The notes beneath the pieces are model-generated. The model worked only from the letters and a program-made list of their open reading frames with translations, had not been told where the DNA came from and searched no databases. Positions 7,361 through 14,833 of a stretch of 16,263 nucleotides of DNA are shown here, in pieces. The stretch is taken from NCBI GenBank assembly GCA_040752115.1, contig JBFMFB010000036.1, positions 1 to 16,263 on the forward strand, given 5' to 3'. How positions within the stretch are numbered: the stretch's first letter is position 1; the number at the start of each line of letters is the position of its first letter. This DNA comes from JBFMFB01 sp040752115. GTDB lineage: Bacteria; Pseudomonadota; Gammaproteobacteria; Burkholderiales; Sulfuricellaceae. A program made the position numbers and the translations under genes.

Positions 7361-7687
7361 TTAGTCGGACAGCCGGCACAGCCGCCTGAACTCGCTCACT
7401 TCCGCAACCCACATCACGCCGTCGCCCGGCTGGCCGGTATAAGCGTTTTCGTGAATGATGCGCAGGATCTCCGGCACCAGTTCGTCGGGCGCGACGATTT
7501 CGATACGAACCTTGTCGGAGAATTCCGTCAGTTCGCCCCTGAGGGTGGCATGGCGCTCTTCATCTTCGTGCCCGCTGCATCCGTGCACCTTGTCGATGGT
7601 CATGCCGGGAAAACCCTTGAGGCGGCGGAAAGCCTCCCGGATGCGGTGCAGCTTTGAAGGGCGTATGACAGCTTTGATTTCTTTCAT
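7361..7687 (-). CDS. Divergent PII-family protein linked to metal efflux (PII-NG-like)
   Basis: This 108-residue protein has the PII fold signature: MKEIKAVIRP at the N-terminus, GMTIDKVHG before the T-loop, KVRIEIVAPDEL after it, and TGQPGDG in the B-loop. I start it at the ATG at 7687, which has GGAG upstream, although the frame stays open further. Compared with GlnB, the uridylylated Tyr51 is replaced (ATLRG for ELYRG) and the B-loop lysines are lost (TGQPGDGV). The T-loop instead carries H35, C37, H40 and H46, with another Cys at 104. A PII group named PII-NG has been described next to heavy-metal RND genes, and this fits. It is the last gene of the czc-type operon, 56 bp after czcA. It probably senses or tunes metal export rather than nitrogen status. 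The metal-binding role is inference. Confidence 0.85.
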   Translation of the reverse strand: MKEIKAVIRPSKLHRIREAFRRLKGFPGMTIDKVHGCSGHEDEERHATLRGELTEFSDKVRIEIVAPDELVPEILRIIHENAYTGQPGDGVMWVAEVSEFRRLCRLSD

Positions 7688-7710
7688 GATATGCGCTCCG
7701 TATATTCCAA

Positions 7711-7739
7711 GGATGGGACGGGCATGGCCCGCCCCATCC
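7711..7739. other. Strong stem-loop between czcA-like gene and PII gene
   Basis: GGATGGG/CCCATCC plus CGGGC/GCCCG pair across an ATG loop. This gives 12 base pairs with a single A-C mismatch over 29 bp. It starts 4 bp behind the czcA stop codon and lies ahead of the PII ribosome-binding site. No U-run follows on the minus strand, so it is more likely an RNA processing or attenuation element than a full terminator. Confidence 0.65.
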
Positions 7740-7743
7740 GTTT

Positions 7744-10700
7744 CTATGCCTCGACCGGCTTGTCCTCGAACCATTTGTAAAGCGTCGGCAGCACCACCAG
7801 CGTGAGCAGGGTGGAGGTGATGAGCCCGCCGATCACCACGATCGCCAGCGGCCGCTGCACTTCCGACCCCGGGCCGGTCGCGAACAGCATGGGAATCAGG
7901 CCGAGCATGGCGATGGTGGCGGTCATCAGCACCGGGCGGAAGCGCTGCCGGCATCCCTGCCGCACCGCCTCTTCCTGCTCCATGCCCTCGCCGCGCAGGC
8001 TGCGGATGCAGGACACCAGCACCACGCCGTTGAGCACGGCGATGCCCCACAGCGCGATGAATCCCACCGAGGCCGGCACCGACAGATACTCACCGGTAAC
8101 GAACAGCGCCACCACCCCGCCGATGGAGGCGAACGGCAGCACCAGGATGATCAGCGCGGCATAGCGCAGCGAATTGAACAGCAGGAACAGCAGGAAGAAG
8201 ATCGCGGCAATGGTCACCGGCACGATGATCTTCAGGTGCCCCATCGCCCGCTCCATGTTCTGGAACTGGCCGCCCCATTCCAGATAGTAGCCCTCCGGCA
8301 GCTTGACCCGGCTCTCCACGGTCTGCTGCAACTCGGCGACGAAGCCGCCCAGGTCGCGGCCCTTCACGTTCACGCCGATCACGATGCGGCGCTTGGCCTT
8401 CTCGCGGCTGATCTGTGCCGGCCCGTCCACGACGCGGATGTCCGTCAATCCTTCCAGCGCCACTTGGGCACTGTTGGGGGCGGTGACGAGCAGGCGGCGG
8501 ATCTCCGCCACATCGTCGCGGAAACGCTCCGGCAGACGCACAACGGCGCCGAAGCGGCGTTCACCCTCGTAGATGTCGGTGGCCGTCTTGCCGCCGATGG
8601 CCGTTTCGATCACGTCGTGGATGTCGGACACATTGAGGCCGTGGCGGGCGATGGCCTGGCGGTCGATTTCGATGGACAGGTACTGCTGGCCGGTGACGCG
8701 CTCCACCTTCAGATCCTGGGCGCCGCGCACCGAAGCCGCCACCTTGGCGATGGCATCGGCCTTCTGCTTGAGCGTGTCCATGTCGTCGCCGAACAGCTTG
8801 ATCGCCACATCTGAGCGCACGCCGGTGACCATCTCGTCCACCCGGTCGGAAATCGGCTGCGCCATGACGATCTGCACGCCGGGCAGGGTGTTGAGCGTGT
8901 CGCGGATCGCCGCGGCGATGTCGTCCTGATCCCAGCCTTTGGGCCACTGGTCGCGGGGCTTGAGGCTCACGATCGGCGTGGACTCGTTCTGCGCCTGGGC
9001 GTCGGCCGGGCTTTCGCCGCGCCCCACGCCGGAGACGGCGGATTTCACCCCCGGCACTTGCATCACCCGGCGCATGGCCTCCATTTCCATGCGGATCGAT
9101 TCTTCCAGCGAGATGTTGGGCACGCGGTTGATGCCGGGAACGATGGAGCCTTCCTTCATCTCGGGGATGAACGCCGTGCCGAGGAAGGGCAGCAGCACGA
9201 TGGCGCCGGCGAACAGGCCGAGCGCGGCGAGGATGGTTTTCTTGCCGTTCGCCAGCGCCCCGTCCAGCAGACGCAGATAGGGCTTGCGGAGCACCGCGAC
9301 CAGCCGGGTGTCGTGCTCGTCCCGGCCCACCAGCAGATAGGAGCACAGCACCGGGATCAGCGTGAACGCCAGGATCAGCGACACGAACAGCGCGATGGCG
9401 ATGGTGAAGGCGAGTGGGGCGAACATCTTGCCCTCCATGCCCTCCAGGGTCATCAGCGGCAGGAACACCAGGATGATGATGGAGACGCCGAAGATCACCG
9501 GCGTACCCACTTCGGACGCCGCCTCCAGCACCAGCCGCACCCGGCCGATGCCGCTTTCCTTGTGCTCGGCGAGCCGCTGGAAAGCGTTTTCCACCACCAC
9601 CACCGAGCCGTCCACGATCAGCCCGATGGCGATGGCCAGCCCGCCGAGCGACATCAGGTTGGCGGACAGGCCGTAATGGTTCATCACCATGAAGGTGATC
9701 AAGGGCGTCAGCACTAGGCTCGACACCACGATCAGGGACGAGCGCACGTCGCCGAGGAACAGGAACAGAATGACGACGACCAGCACCGTGCCCTCGATCA
9801 GCACCTTGGTCACGGTATCGAGCGCCGCGTCCACCAGCTCGCTGCGGTCATAGTAGGGAACGATCCTGAGGCCGTCCGGGAGCATGCCCTTGTCGTTGAT
9901 CTCCTTCACCCGCTCCTTGATCCGCGACACCACCTCCTTGGCGTTGCCGGCGCGGATCATCATCACCACCCCGCCCACCGACTCGGTAACGCCGTTTTTC
10001 AGCAGCGCGCCGTAGCGCACCTCATGGCCGAGCGTCACTTCGGCCACGTCGCGCACGAACACCGGCACGCCGTCCTGCTCCTTGAGCACGATGGAACGGA
10101 TGTCGTCCAGATTCCTGATCAGGCCGACGCCGCGGATCAGGTACTGCTCGGCGTAATGCGGCAGCACGCCGCCGCCCGAGTTGGCGTTATTGCGTGCCAG
10201 CGCCTGGTAGACGTCCTGGAGCGTGACCTTGTAGTGGCGCATGCGGTCGGGGTTGACCAGCGCCTGGTACTGCCTGACGTAGCCGCCCTGGGAATTGATC
10301 TCCGCCACGCCTGGAATGCCGCGCAGCAGCGGGCGCACGACCCAGTCCTGGGCGATGCGGCGCTTCGTCAGTTCCTCCTGGCTCAAGGGCCGGTCGCCGT
10401 CGTCCGGCCGCTCCAGGGTGTACTGGTAAACCTCGCCCAGACCGGTGGACAGCGGCCCCAGCACAGGCGTCACGCCCTGCGGCATGCGGCCGGCCACCTC
10501 GATCAGGCGCTCCATCACCAGCTGGCGCGCGAAATAAACGTCGGTGGTATCGGTGAACACTAGGGTGATAAGCGACAGCCCCGGCTTGTTGAGCGAGCGC
10601 ATCTCGGTCAGCGCCGGCAGGCCGGTCATGGCCATTTCCAGCGGCACAGTGACGAAGCGCTCGACCTCCTCGGGCGAACGCCCGCGAGCCTCGGTGGCGA

Positions 10701-10845
10701 TCTGTACCTGGACGTTGGTCACATCTGGAAATGCGTCCACCGACAGCTTGCGCGTCGCATCCAGCCCGAAGGCCAGCAGGCACAGCGCCACCACCAGCAG
10801 CACCAGCCGCTGCTTGAGCGCGGCGCGTATCAATGATTCAAGCAT
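7744..10845 (-). CDS. Heavy-metal RND efflux pump, CzcA/CusA family
   Basis: This 1033-residue inner-membrane proton/cation antiporter is of the HME-RND family. It has the usual layout: TM1 near residues 12-29, a periplasmic porter loop beginning SVDAFPDVTNVQVQI (about 35-49), TM2-6 at about 340-500, a second porter loop, and TM8-12 at about 870-1020. The TM4 proton-relay motif reads AIAIGLIVDGSVVVVEN, with D412 and E419. The first Asp of the CzcA-type motif is Ala (A406), as in CusA. By eye the three CusA copper-binding methionines are not conserved, so copper or silver specificity is doubtful and I do not assign a czcA or cusA symbol. It follows the czcB-like gene after a 127-bp gap that contains a GTGAGG repeat. 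AGAGG precedes the ATG. Confidence 0.94.
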   Translation of the reverse strand: MLESLIRAALKQRLVLLVVALCLLAFGLDATRKLSVDAFPDVTNVQVQIATEARGRSPEEVERFVTVPLEMAMTGLPALTEMRSLNKPGLSLITLVFTDTTDVYFARQLVMERLIEVAGRMPQGVTPVLGPLSTGLGEVYQYTLERPDDGDRPLSQEELTKRRIAQDWVVRPLLRGIPGVAEINSQGGYVRQYQALVNPDRMRHYKVTLQDVYQALARNNANSGGGVLPHYAEQYLIRGVGLIRNLDDIRSIVLKEQDGVPVFVRDVAEVTLGHEVRYGALLKNGVTESVGGVVMMIRAGNAKEVVSRIKERVKEINDKGMLPDGLRIVPYYDRSELVDAALDTVTKVLIEGTVLVVVILFLFLGDVRSSLIVVSSLVLTPLITFMVMNHYGLSANLMSLGGLAIAIGLIVDGSVVVVENAFQRLAEHKESGIGRVRLVLEAASEVGTPVIFGVSIIILVFLPLMTLEGMEGKMFAPLAFTIAIALFVSLILAFTLIPVLCSYLLVGRDEHDTRLVAVLRKPYLRLLDGALANGKKTILAALGLFAGAIVLLPFLGTAFIPEMKEGSIVPGINRVPNISLEESIRMEMEAMRRVMQVPGVKSAVSGVGRGESPADAQAQNESTPIVSLKPRDQWPKGWDQDDIAAAIRDTLNTLPGVQIVMAQPISDRVDEMVTGVRSDVAIKLFGDDMDTLKQKADAIAKVAASVRGAQDLKVERVTGQQYLSIEIDRQAIARHGLNVSDIHDVIETAIGGKTATDIYEGERRFGAVVRLPERFRDDVAEIRRLLVTAPNSAQVALEGLTDIRVVDGPAQISREKAKRRIVIGVNVKGRDLGGFVAELQQTVESRVKLPEGYYLEWGGQFQNMERAMGHLKIIVPVTIAAIFFLLFLLFNSLRYAALIILVLPFASIGGVVALFVTGEYLSVPASVGFIALWGIAVLNGVVLVSCIRSLRGEGMEQEEAVRQGCRQRFRPVLMTATIAMLGLIPMLFATGPGSEVQRPLAIVVIGGLITSTLLTLVVLPTLYKWFEDKPVEA

Positions 10846-10860
10846 GTTTGCCTCTTAGTA

Positions 10861-10970
10861 GTGAGGAGTAAGGGGTGAAGAGTGAGGGGTGAGGGGTGAG
10901 GGGTGAGGAGGAAAAAGCCAAAACCAAGACCGGATTTTGTGCCTCACCCCTAACCCCTCACGCCTCACGT
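10861..10970. repeat. GTGAGG-type imperfect inverted repeat between czcB-like and czcA-like genes
   Basis: The left arm at 10861-10911 is a run of GTGAGGAG/GTGAGGGG units, with at least three near-identical GTGAGGG units in a row. After about 30 bp of unrelated sequence the right arm at 10941-10970 has the complementary CCTCACCCC, CCCCTCACGCCTCAC units. It is the same family and orientation as 4504-4572, and again it begins just behind the stop codon of the upstream minus-strand gene. It probably forms a long RNA hairpin within the operon. Confidence 0.78.
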
Positions 10971-10972
10971 TT

Positions 10973-12115
10973 TCACCCTTCCAGTTCCTTCCGCCTGCGT
11001 TCGTTGTTGAGGTGGAACGCCCCTTCGGTCACGACTTTGTCGCCGGCTTTCAGCCCTTCCAGCACCGGCACGGAGCCGTCGCTTTCCTGGCCGAGCGAGA
11101 CGCGGCGCAGCTGGAAGCGGCTGGCATCGAGCTGGACGAAGACGTGGTCGCGGTTCTCTTCCCGCACCACGGCCGTGGCCGGCACCGCCAGGCGGCGCTG
11201 CACTTTGCCCCGAATCAGCATGGAGGCAAGCATTTCCGGCTTGATCGCGCGGTCGGGATTCTCCACGTCCATGCGCACCGTCACCGTGCGCGTTTCCGGG
11301 TCAACGGTATCGGCGACGTAGATCAGCCGGCCCTCGATGTTTTTCCCCGCCAGGGCCGGGATCTCGGCCTGCGCCGCTTCGCCCTTCTTCACTTGGCCGG
11401 CCTGCTGTTCCGGCACTTCCGCCACTAGCCAGACGTGGGACAGGTCGGCCACCACGAACAGCACGTCCGCCGGCTGCACCACCTGGCCCTGGGTCACCTT
11501 GCGCTCGATCACGGTGCCGTCGAGCGTGGCGGACACCGAAGTCAGCGAGTGGATGGCGCGGTCGCGCGCCAGCCGGGCGATGGCCGCCTCCCCCATGCCC
11601 AGCACCTTGAGCTGGTCGGCGGCGGCGCGGGCCTCGGCTTCCGCCTGGGACAGCTCGCTTTCGCGCTTTTGCAGCTCGGCGGCGCCGATCACGTCGGCGG
11701 CGAACAGTTGCTTCGCCCGTTCCACGCTGCGCCGCTGCAGGTCCTGTTGCGAGGCGGCCTTGATGAACGCGAGCTGCGCCGCGGAAAGTTCGGTGCTGTG
11801 GAGCGTGGCGAGCGTGTCGCCGCGCCGCACGTTCTGGCCGAGCGTCGCATCGATGGCGGTGACCCGCCCCGTCACGGTGGCGCCGATGCGCGCCATGCGC
11901 TGGCCGTCCACTTCGACCCGGGCCGGCAGGCGCAGGGTTTCGCCGATTTCCTTTTCCGCAACCGGCGCGATTTTGAGCCGTTCGAGCAGTTCCATCTTTA
12001 CCGTCACCACGGAGGGGTCGGCAGCCGGCGCCGCCGGTTGCGGGGCGGGCTTGTCCTGGCAGCCGGCGAGCAGGGCGGATAGCAGGCAGGCGGAAAGGAG
12101 GATGGTTCGGGTCAT
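10973..12115 (-). CDS. RND periplasmic adaptor lipoprotein, CzcB/CusB family
   Basis: This 380-residue membrane-fusion protein joins the RND pump to the outer-membrane channel. I choose the ATG at 12115 over an ATG 10 codons earlier because it directly opens a lipoprotein signal (MTRTILLSACLLSALLAGC, lipobox LAGC with Cys19) and overlaps the czcC-like stop as ATGA. Domains in order are a lipoyl/barrel-sandwich half (about 75-110, VTGRVTAIDATLGQNVRRGD), a long alpha-hairpin rich in Ala, Glu and Gln (about 115-185), the second lipoyl half (SATLDGTVIERKVTQGQVV), a beta-barrel, and a C-terminal membrane-proximal domain. No His- or Met-rich N-terminal metal site is evident, which leaves the cation unassigned. 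Mature protein is anchored by lipid in the inner membrane. Confidence 0.93.
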   Translation of the reverse strand: MTRTILLSACLLSALLAGCQDKPAPQPAAPAADPSVVTVKMELLERLKIAPVAEKEIGETLRLPARVEVDGQRMARIGATVTGRVTAIDATLGQNVRRGDTLATLHSTELSAAQLAFIKAASQQDLQRRSVERAKQLFAADVIGAAELQKRESELSQAEAEARAAADQLKVLGMGEAAIARLARDRAIHSLTSVSATLDGTVIERKVTQGQVVQPADVLFVVADLSHVWLVAEVPEQQAGQVKKGEAAQAEIPALAGKNIEGRLIYVADTVDPETRTVTVRMDVENPDRAIKPEMLASMLIRGKVQRRLAVPATAVVREENRDHVFVQLDASRFQLRRVSLGQESDGSVPVLEGLKAGDKVVTEGAFHLNNERRRKELEG

Positions 12116-13368
12116 GGCTTTTCTCCGGCAAATTCGGTAGCGCACAGGCGTTCGATCTCGGTCTGCGTGGCCAGCAGTTCGTAACGGGCGTTGAGGTAGT
12201 CGAGGCGCACGGTGCGGTAGGTGCGCTGGGCGTCGAGGTAGTCGAGGATGCCGCGCTCGCCGAAGCGGTAGGCCGCCTCGGCCACTTTCAGCGCGGTTTC
12301 GGCGTCTTTCAGCAGCCCGGCCTCGAAGGTTTCGATCTGGCGCCGGGCGATGCCGTGGCGGCTGTATGCCTGGTTCAGGGCGTCATCCAGCGCCAGGCCG
12401 AGCCGGCGCGATTCGGCCTCGGCCTGGTGCAGTCCCGCCACCGCTTCGCCGATCGGCCCCTGGCGCTGGTTCCACAGGGGAAGCGGCAGCGCCACGCCGA
12501 GGCGCAACTGGCGCATGTCGGGGTCCTGCTCGGCGGAAAGCTTCACGGTCGGCTGCGGCAGCCGCAGGCTGCGCTCGAAGTCGATCCGCCCCTGGGCGCG
12601 GCGGGTTTCGGCCTCGGCGCGGGCAAGCGCTGGCTGGCGCTGGCGCATCTGCTCGCGCAGCGCGTCGAGCGGCGGCAGCGCCGCAACTGCCGCCGACGGC
12701 GCGGCCAGTTCCAGCGGCTCCGGCAGCGGGGCGGCGACCAGCGCGCGCAGCGCGGACTGCGCCTGGGAGACGCGGAACAGGGCGCTTTCGGCGGCGCTTT
12801 CGGCGGCGAGCGCCTCGGCTTCCGCCTTCACCAGCTCGTAGCGGGCCGCTTCGCCGACCTCGGTGCGCACCTTCACCAGATCGCGGATCTTGCGCAGCAG
12901 GGCGCGGTTCTCGGCGGTTAGCGCCGATTCATCGCGGCGGCGCAGCACCTCGTAATACGCCTGCTTCACTTGGGCGCGCAGCTCGGCCCGCGCCTGGGCC
13001 AGTGCGGCCGCGGCCGCACCCGAGCCGGCTTCGGCGGTAATCCTGCGGGCATCGCGCAGCGGCGCCAGCTCCAGCGGCTGGGCGAGGCCGACCAGTCGGT
13101 TGTCTCCCGAGACGCCGCCGATCTGGCGCGAACGCGAGCGGCCGCCGGCGATTTCCACTTCCGGGTTGGGCCAGGCGCGCGCGCCGAGCAGCGCGGCTTC
13201 GGCGGCGGCGCTTTGGGCCTCGACGGCTTTCAGGCCGGGGTTGGCGGCTTCCGCCAGCGCCAGCACCTCCGTCAGGGTGAGCGGCTGCGCCGCCGCCGGC
13301 TGCGCGAACAGGAGGAGCGCTGGCAGCGCGCAAAGGCAAGCCAGCGAAAAACGAGCAATCATTGTCAT
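12112..13368 (-). CDS. RND outer-membrane channel, CzcC/CusC (TolC) family
   Basis: This 418-residue outer-membrane efflux protein forms the trimeric exit duct of the metal pump. I use the ATG at 13368 because it opens a clear Sec signal (MTMIARFSLACLCALPALLL, cleavage near AQPAAAQ). The frame runs on upstream to 13446, but that extension crosses a repeat hairpin. No strong ribosome-binding site is seen, so the start is the weak point. The mature protein has the two repeated OEP halves rich in Ala, Glu and Arg helices (LAEAANPGLKAVEAQSAAAE and LLKDAETALKVAEAAYRFGE), with RQMRLGVALPLPLW-like strand segments between them. It is the first structural gene of the efflux set and overlaps the next gene by 4 bp. 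Confidence 0.9.
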   Translation of the reverse strand: MTMIARFSLACLCALPALLLFAQPAAAQPLTLTEVLALAEAANPGLKAVEAQSAAAEAALLGARAWPNPEVEIAGGRSRSRQIGGVSGDNRLVGLAQPLELAPLRDARRITAEAGSGAAAAALAQARAELRAQVKQAYYEVLRRRDESALTAENRALLRKIRDLVKVRTEVGEAARYELVKAEAEALAAESAAESALFRVSQAQSALRALVAAPLPEPLELAAPSAAVAALPPLDALREQMRQRQPALARAEAETRRAQGRIDFERSLRLPQPTVKLSAEQDPDMRQLRLGVALPLPLWNQRQGPIGEAVAGLHQAEAESRRLGLALDDALNQAYSRHGIARRQIETFEAGLLKDAETALKVAEAAYRFGERGILDYLDAQRTYRTVRLDYLNARYELLATQTEIERLCATEFAGEKP

Positions 13369-13410
13369 TTCTGGTTGAGTCCGGGTGGTGATCGATTGAC
13401 AAGGGCAATT

Positions 13411-13489
13411 GGGCGACTGAAGCCGTCCCAACAGGGCGCATGCCAAATTGAACGGGCGACTTCAGTCGCCCGGCCGCCTCAGCGGAGGC
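13411..13489. repeat. REP-like inverted pair and hairpins ahead of czcC-like gene
   Basis: GGGCGACTGAAG at 13411-13422 is the exact inverse of CTTCAGTCGCCC at 13460-13471. The right copy is itself a tight hairpin: CGGGCGAC (13453-13460) and GTCGCCCG (13465-13472) around a TTCA loop. A second small stem, GCCTC/GAGGC, lies at 13476-13489. Together these fill most of the 130-bp gap between the small exported-protein gene and the czcC-like start. The arrangement resembles a bacterial interspersed mosaic (paired REP) element and may end or process the upstream transcript. Confidence 0.68.
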
Positions 13490-13498
13490 AAGGCGAGA

Positions 13499-13834
13499 TC
13501 AGGAAAGGTTCGGCGGTCTGCCGTCGGGCGGCCGGATGTGGCTGCCGAAATGGACGTCAGGAGCGGTCGGATGGCCGGAGGATGAAAATCTGGAGAAAGC
13601 GGGATGTTCGTGCCCCGGCAGCGCCGAGAGTTTTTCGGTGTCGCCGTTGTCGGAGTCGGTGTCCGCGATGGAAAAGCAGTGGCCGGCCTTGGCATCGTCC
13701 GAAACGCAGGAAGACTGAAGGTCGGCGTAGCCGTTCGCCAGGACGAAGAACAGCATCAGTACCGCTGCCACGGCCTTGAGCCAGCGGCGGCTGGGGAAAT
13801 GCGATGCGGAAAATGTCACGGCGGCAGGCGTCAT
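13499..13834 (-). CDS. Small probable exported protein upstream of metal efflux genes (CzcI-like position)
   Basis: This protein has up to 111 residues. A hydrophobic signal-like segment at about 19-38 (WLKAVAAVLMLFFVLANGYA) is followed by a polar, His- and Asp-rich tail with two Cys (SCVSDDAKAGHCFS), HEH, and several separated His. No family is recognised with certainty. CzcI, a small periplasmic regulator-like protein ahead of czcC in Cupriavidus, has comparable size, position and composition, but I see no definite sequence match. The gene begins 7 bp behind purC on the same strand and may be read from the purC transcript. No good ribosome-binding site is seen, so the true start may be internal, for example the Met of MLFFVLANG. 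Confidence 0.6.
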   Translation of the reverse strand: MTPAAVTFSASHFPSRRWLKAVAAVLMLFFVLANGYADLQSSCVSDDAKAGHCFSIADTDSDNGDTEKLSALPGHEHPAFSRFSSSGHPTAPDVHFGSHIRPPDGRPPNLS

Positions 13835-13841
13835 TTGGGCG

Positions 13842-14732
13842 TCAAACGGCCCCGCCGGTCAGACGGGTGAGCGCTTCACGGTATTTTTCCGCCGTTTTGG
13901 CGGCAACGTCGGCAGGCAGCTCCGGCCCAGGCGGGCGCTTGTTCCACTGGATGCTTTCCAGCCAGTCGCGCACGTACTGCTTGTCGAAGCTGGGCGGATT
14001 GCTGCCGGGCGCGTACTGGTCGGAGGGCCAGAAGCGCGAGGAATCCGGGGTGAGCGCCTCGTCGATCAGATAGAGTTTATTGGCCTTGTACAGCCCGAAT
14101 TCGAACTTGGTGTCGGCGATGATGATGCCGCGGGTGAGCGCGTAGGCGGCGGCTTCCTGATAGAGGGCGATGGCGACGTCGCGCACCTTCGCCGCGAGAT
14201 CTTTGCCCAGCAGTTCTTCGGCGCGGGCGAAGCTGATGTTTTCGTCATGCGCGCCGACTTCGGCTTTGGTGGAAGGGGTGAAGATCGGCTGCGGCAGGCG
14301 GTCCGCCTCGCGCAAGCCGGCGGGCAGTGGAATGCCGCAGACGCTGCCGGTTTTCTGGTATTCCTTCCAGCCCGAGCCGACCAGATAGCCGCGCACGATG
14401 GCCTCGATCGGCAGTGGCTTGAGTTTTTTGACCACGATTGACCGGCCCTTCACCTGGTTCCGCTCCTCCGGCGCCACTACCGCTTCGGCCGCGATGCCGG
14501 TGAGGTGGTTGGGAAGGATGTGCCTCAACCTGTCGAACCAGAAGTTCGACACCGACGTCAGCACCTCGCCCTTGCCTTCGATGGGCGTCGGCAGCACCAC
14601 GTCGAAGGCGGACAGGCGATCGGTGGTGACGATCAGCATCAGTTCGTCGTCGATGTCGTAGATGTCGCGCACCTTGCCGCGGTTCAGCAGCGTCAGGCTT
14701 TTGATGTCGGACTGGAACAGAGCGCTCGTCAT
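13842..14732 (-). CDS. purC: Phosphoribosylaminoimidazole-succinocarboxamide synthase (SAICAR synthase)
   Basis: This 296-residue enzyme of de novo purine synthesis joins CAIR and aspartate with ATP to give SAICAR in the cytosol. Family marks are LLNRGKVRDIYDI near the N-terminus (about 15-27, nucleotide-binding strand), TTDRLSAFDVVLPTPIEGKG (about 36-55), the IVRGYLVGSGWKEY motif (about 112-125), and IIADTKFEFG (about 206-215). LIDEALTPDSSRFWP (about 222-236) completes the set. The length matches the longer proteobacterial/eukaryotic-type PurC rather than the short 237-residue enterobacterial form. AAGGA lies 6-7 bases ahead of the ATG. It is a housekeeping gene with no functional link to its neighbours. 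Confidence 0.97.
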   Translation of the reverse strand: MTSALFQSDIKSLTLLNRGKVRDIYDIDDELMLIVTTDRLSAFDVVLPTPIEGKGEVLTSVSNFWFDRLRHILPNHLTGIAAEAVVAPEERNQVKGRSIVVKKLKPLPIEAIVRGYLVGSGWKEYQKTGSVCGIPLPAGLREADRLPQPIFTPSTKAEVGAHDENISFARAEELLGKDLAAKVRDVAIALYQEAAAYALTRGIIIADTKFEFGLYKANKLYLIDEALTPDSSRFWPSDQYAPGSNPPSFDKQYVRDWLESIQWNKRPPGPELPADVAAKTAEKYREALTRLTGGAV

Positions 14733-14806
14733 GGGAGTTCCTTGGGGAGATTTTGGGCAGCACTATACCGAACGAGTGCCATAAGCGCCAGTCAATAATC
14801 GTGATG
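14733..14806. promoter_or_regulatory. purC upstream region with weak promoter boxes
   Basis: On the minus strand TATAGT (14762-14767) resembles a -10 box about 30 bp ahead of the purC start. TTGACT (14790-14795) resembles a -35 box, but the 22-base spacing is too long for a normal sigma-70 promoter. The real -35 is probably a poor match closer in. No purine-operator or riboswitch structure is evident. Confidence 0.35.
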
Positions 14807-14830
14807 CTTATGATAAGATTTGACTTATGA
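14807..14830. promoter_or_regulatory. Candidate LysR-type operator dyad upstream of second cbbR-like gene
   Basis: CTTATGATAAG (14807-14817) is a perfect small palindrome. It overlaps ATAAG-N6-CTTAT (14813-14828), a 16-bp dyad, and CTTATGA is repeated directly at 14807-14813 and 14824-14830. Size, AT-richness and ATA...TAT ends resemble the 6123-6138 palindrome of the cbb operon. It lies between divergent purC and the second LysR gene, so autoregulation is the likely use. Binding is inferred. Confidence 0.45.
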
Positions 14831-14833
14831 ATG

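Noticed and set aside
7688..8050. N-terminal extension of the PII gene up to 8050
   Set aside because: The extra 121 residues overlap czcA in another frame and have no PII homology. The ATG at 7687 has a ribosome-binding site and opens a normal-length PII.
7744..13368. Naming the efflux operon cusCBA or czcCBA outright
   Set aside because: Motifs point in both directions and the metal-site methionines of CusA are not evident, so only the family level is supported.
13369..13446. N-terminal extension of the czcC-like protein
   Set aside because: It would place 26 residues ahead of a clear signal peptide and run through part of a REP-like repeat.
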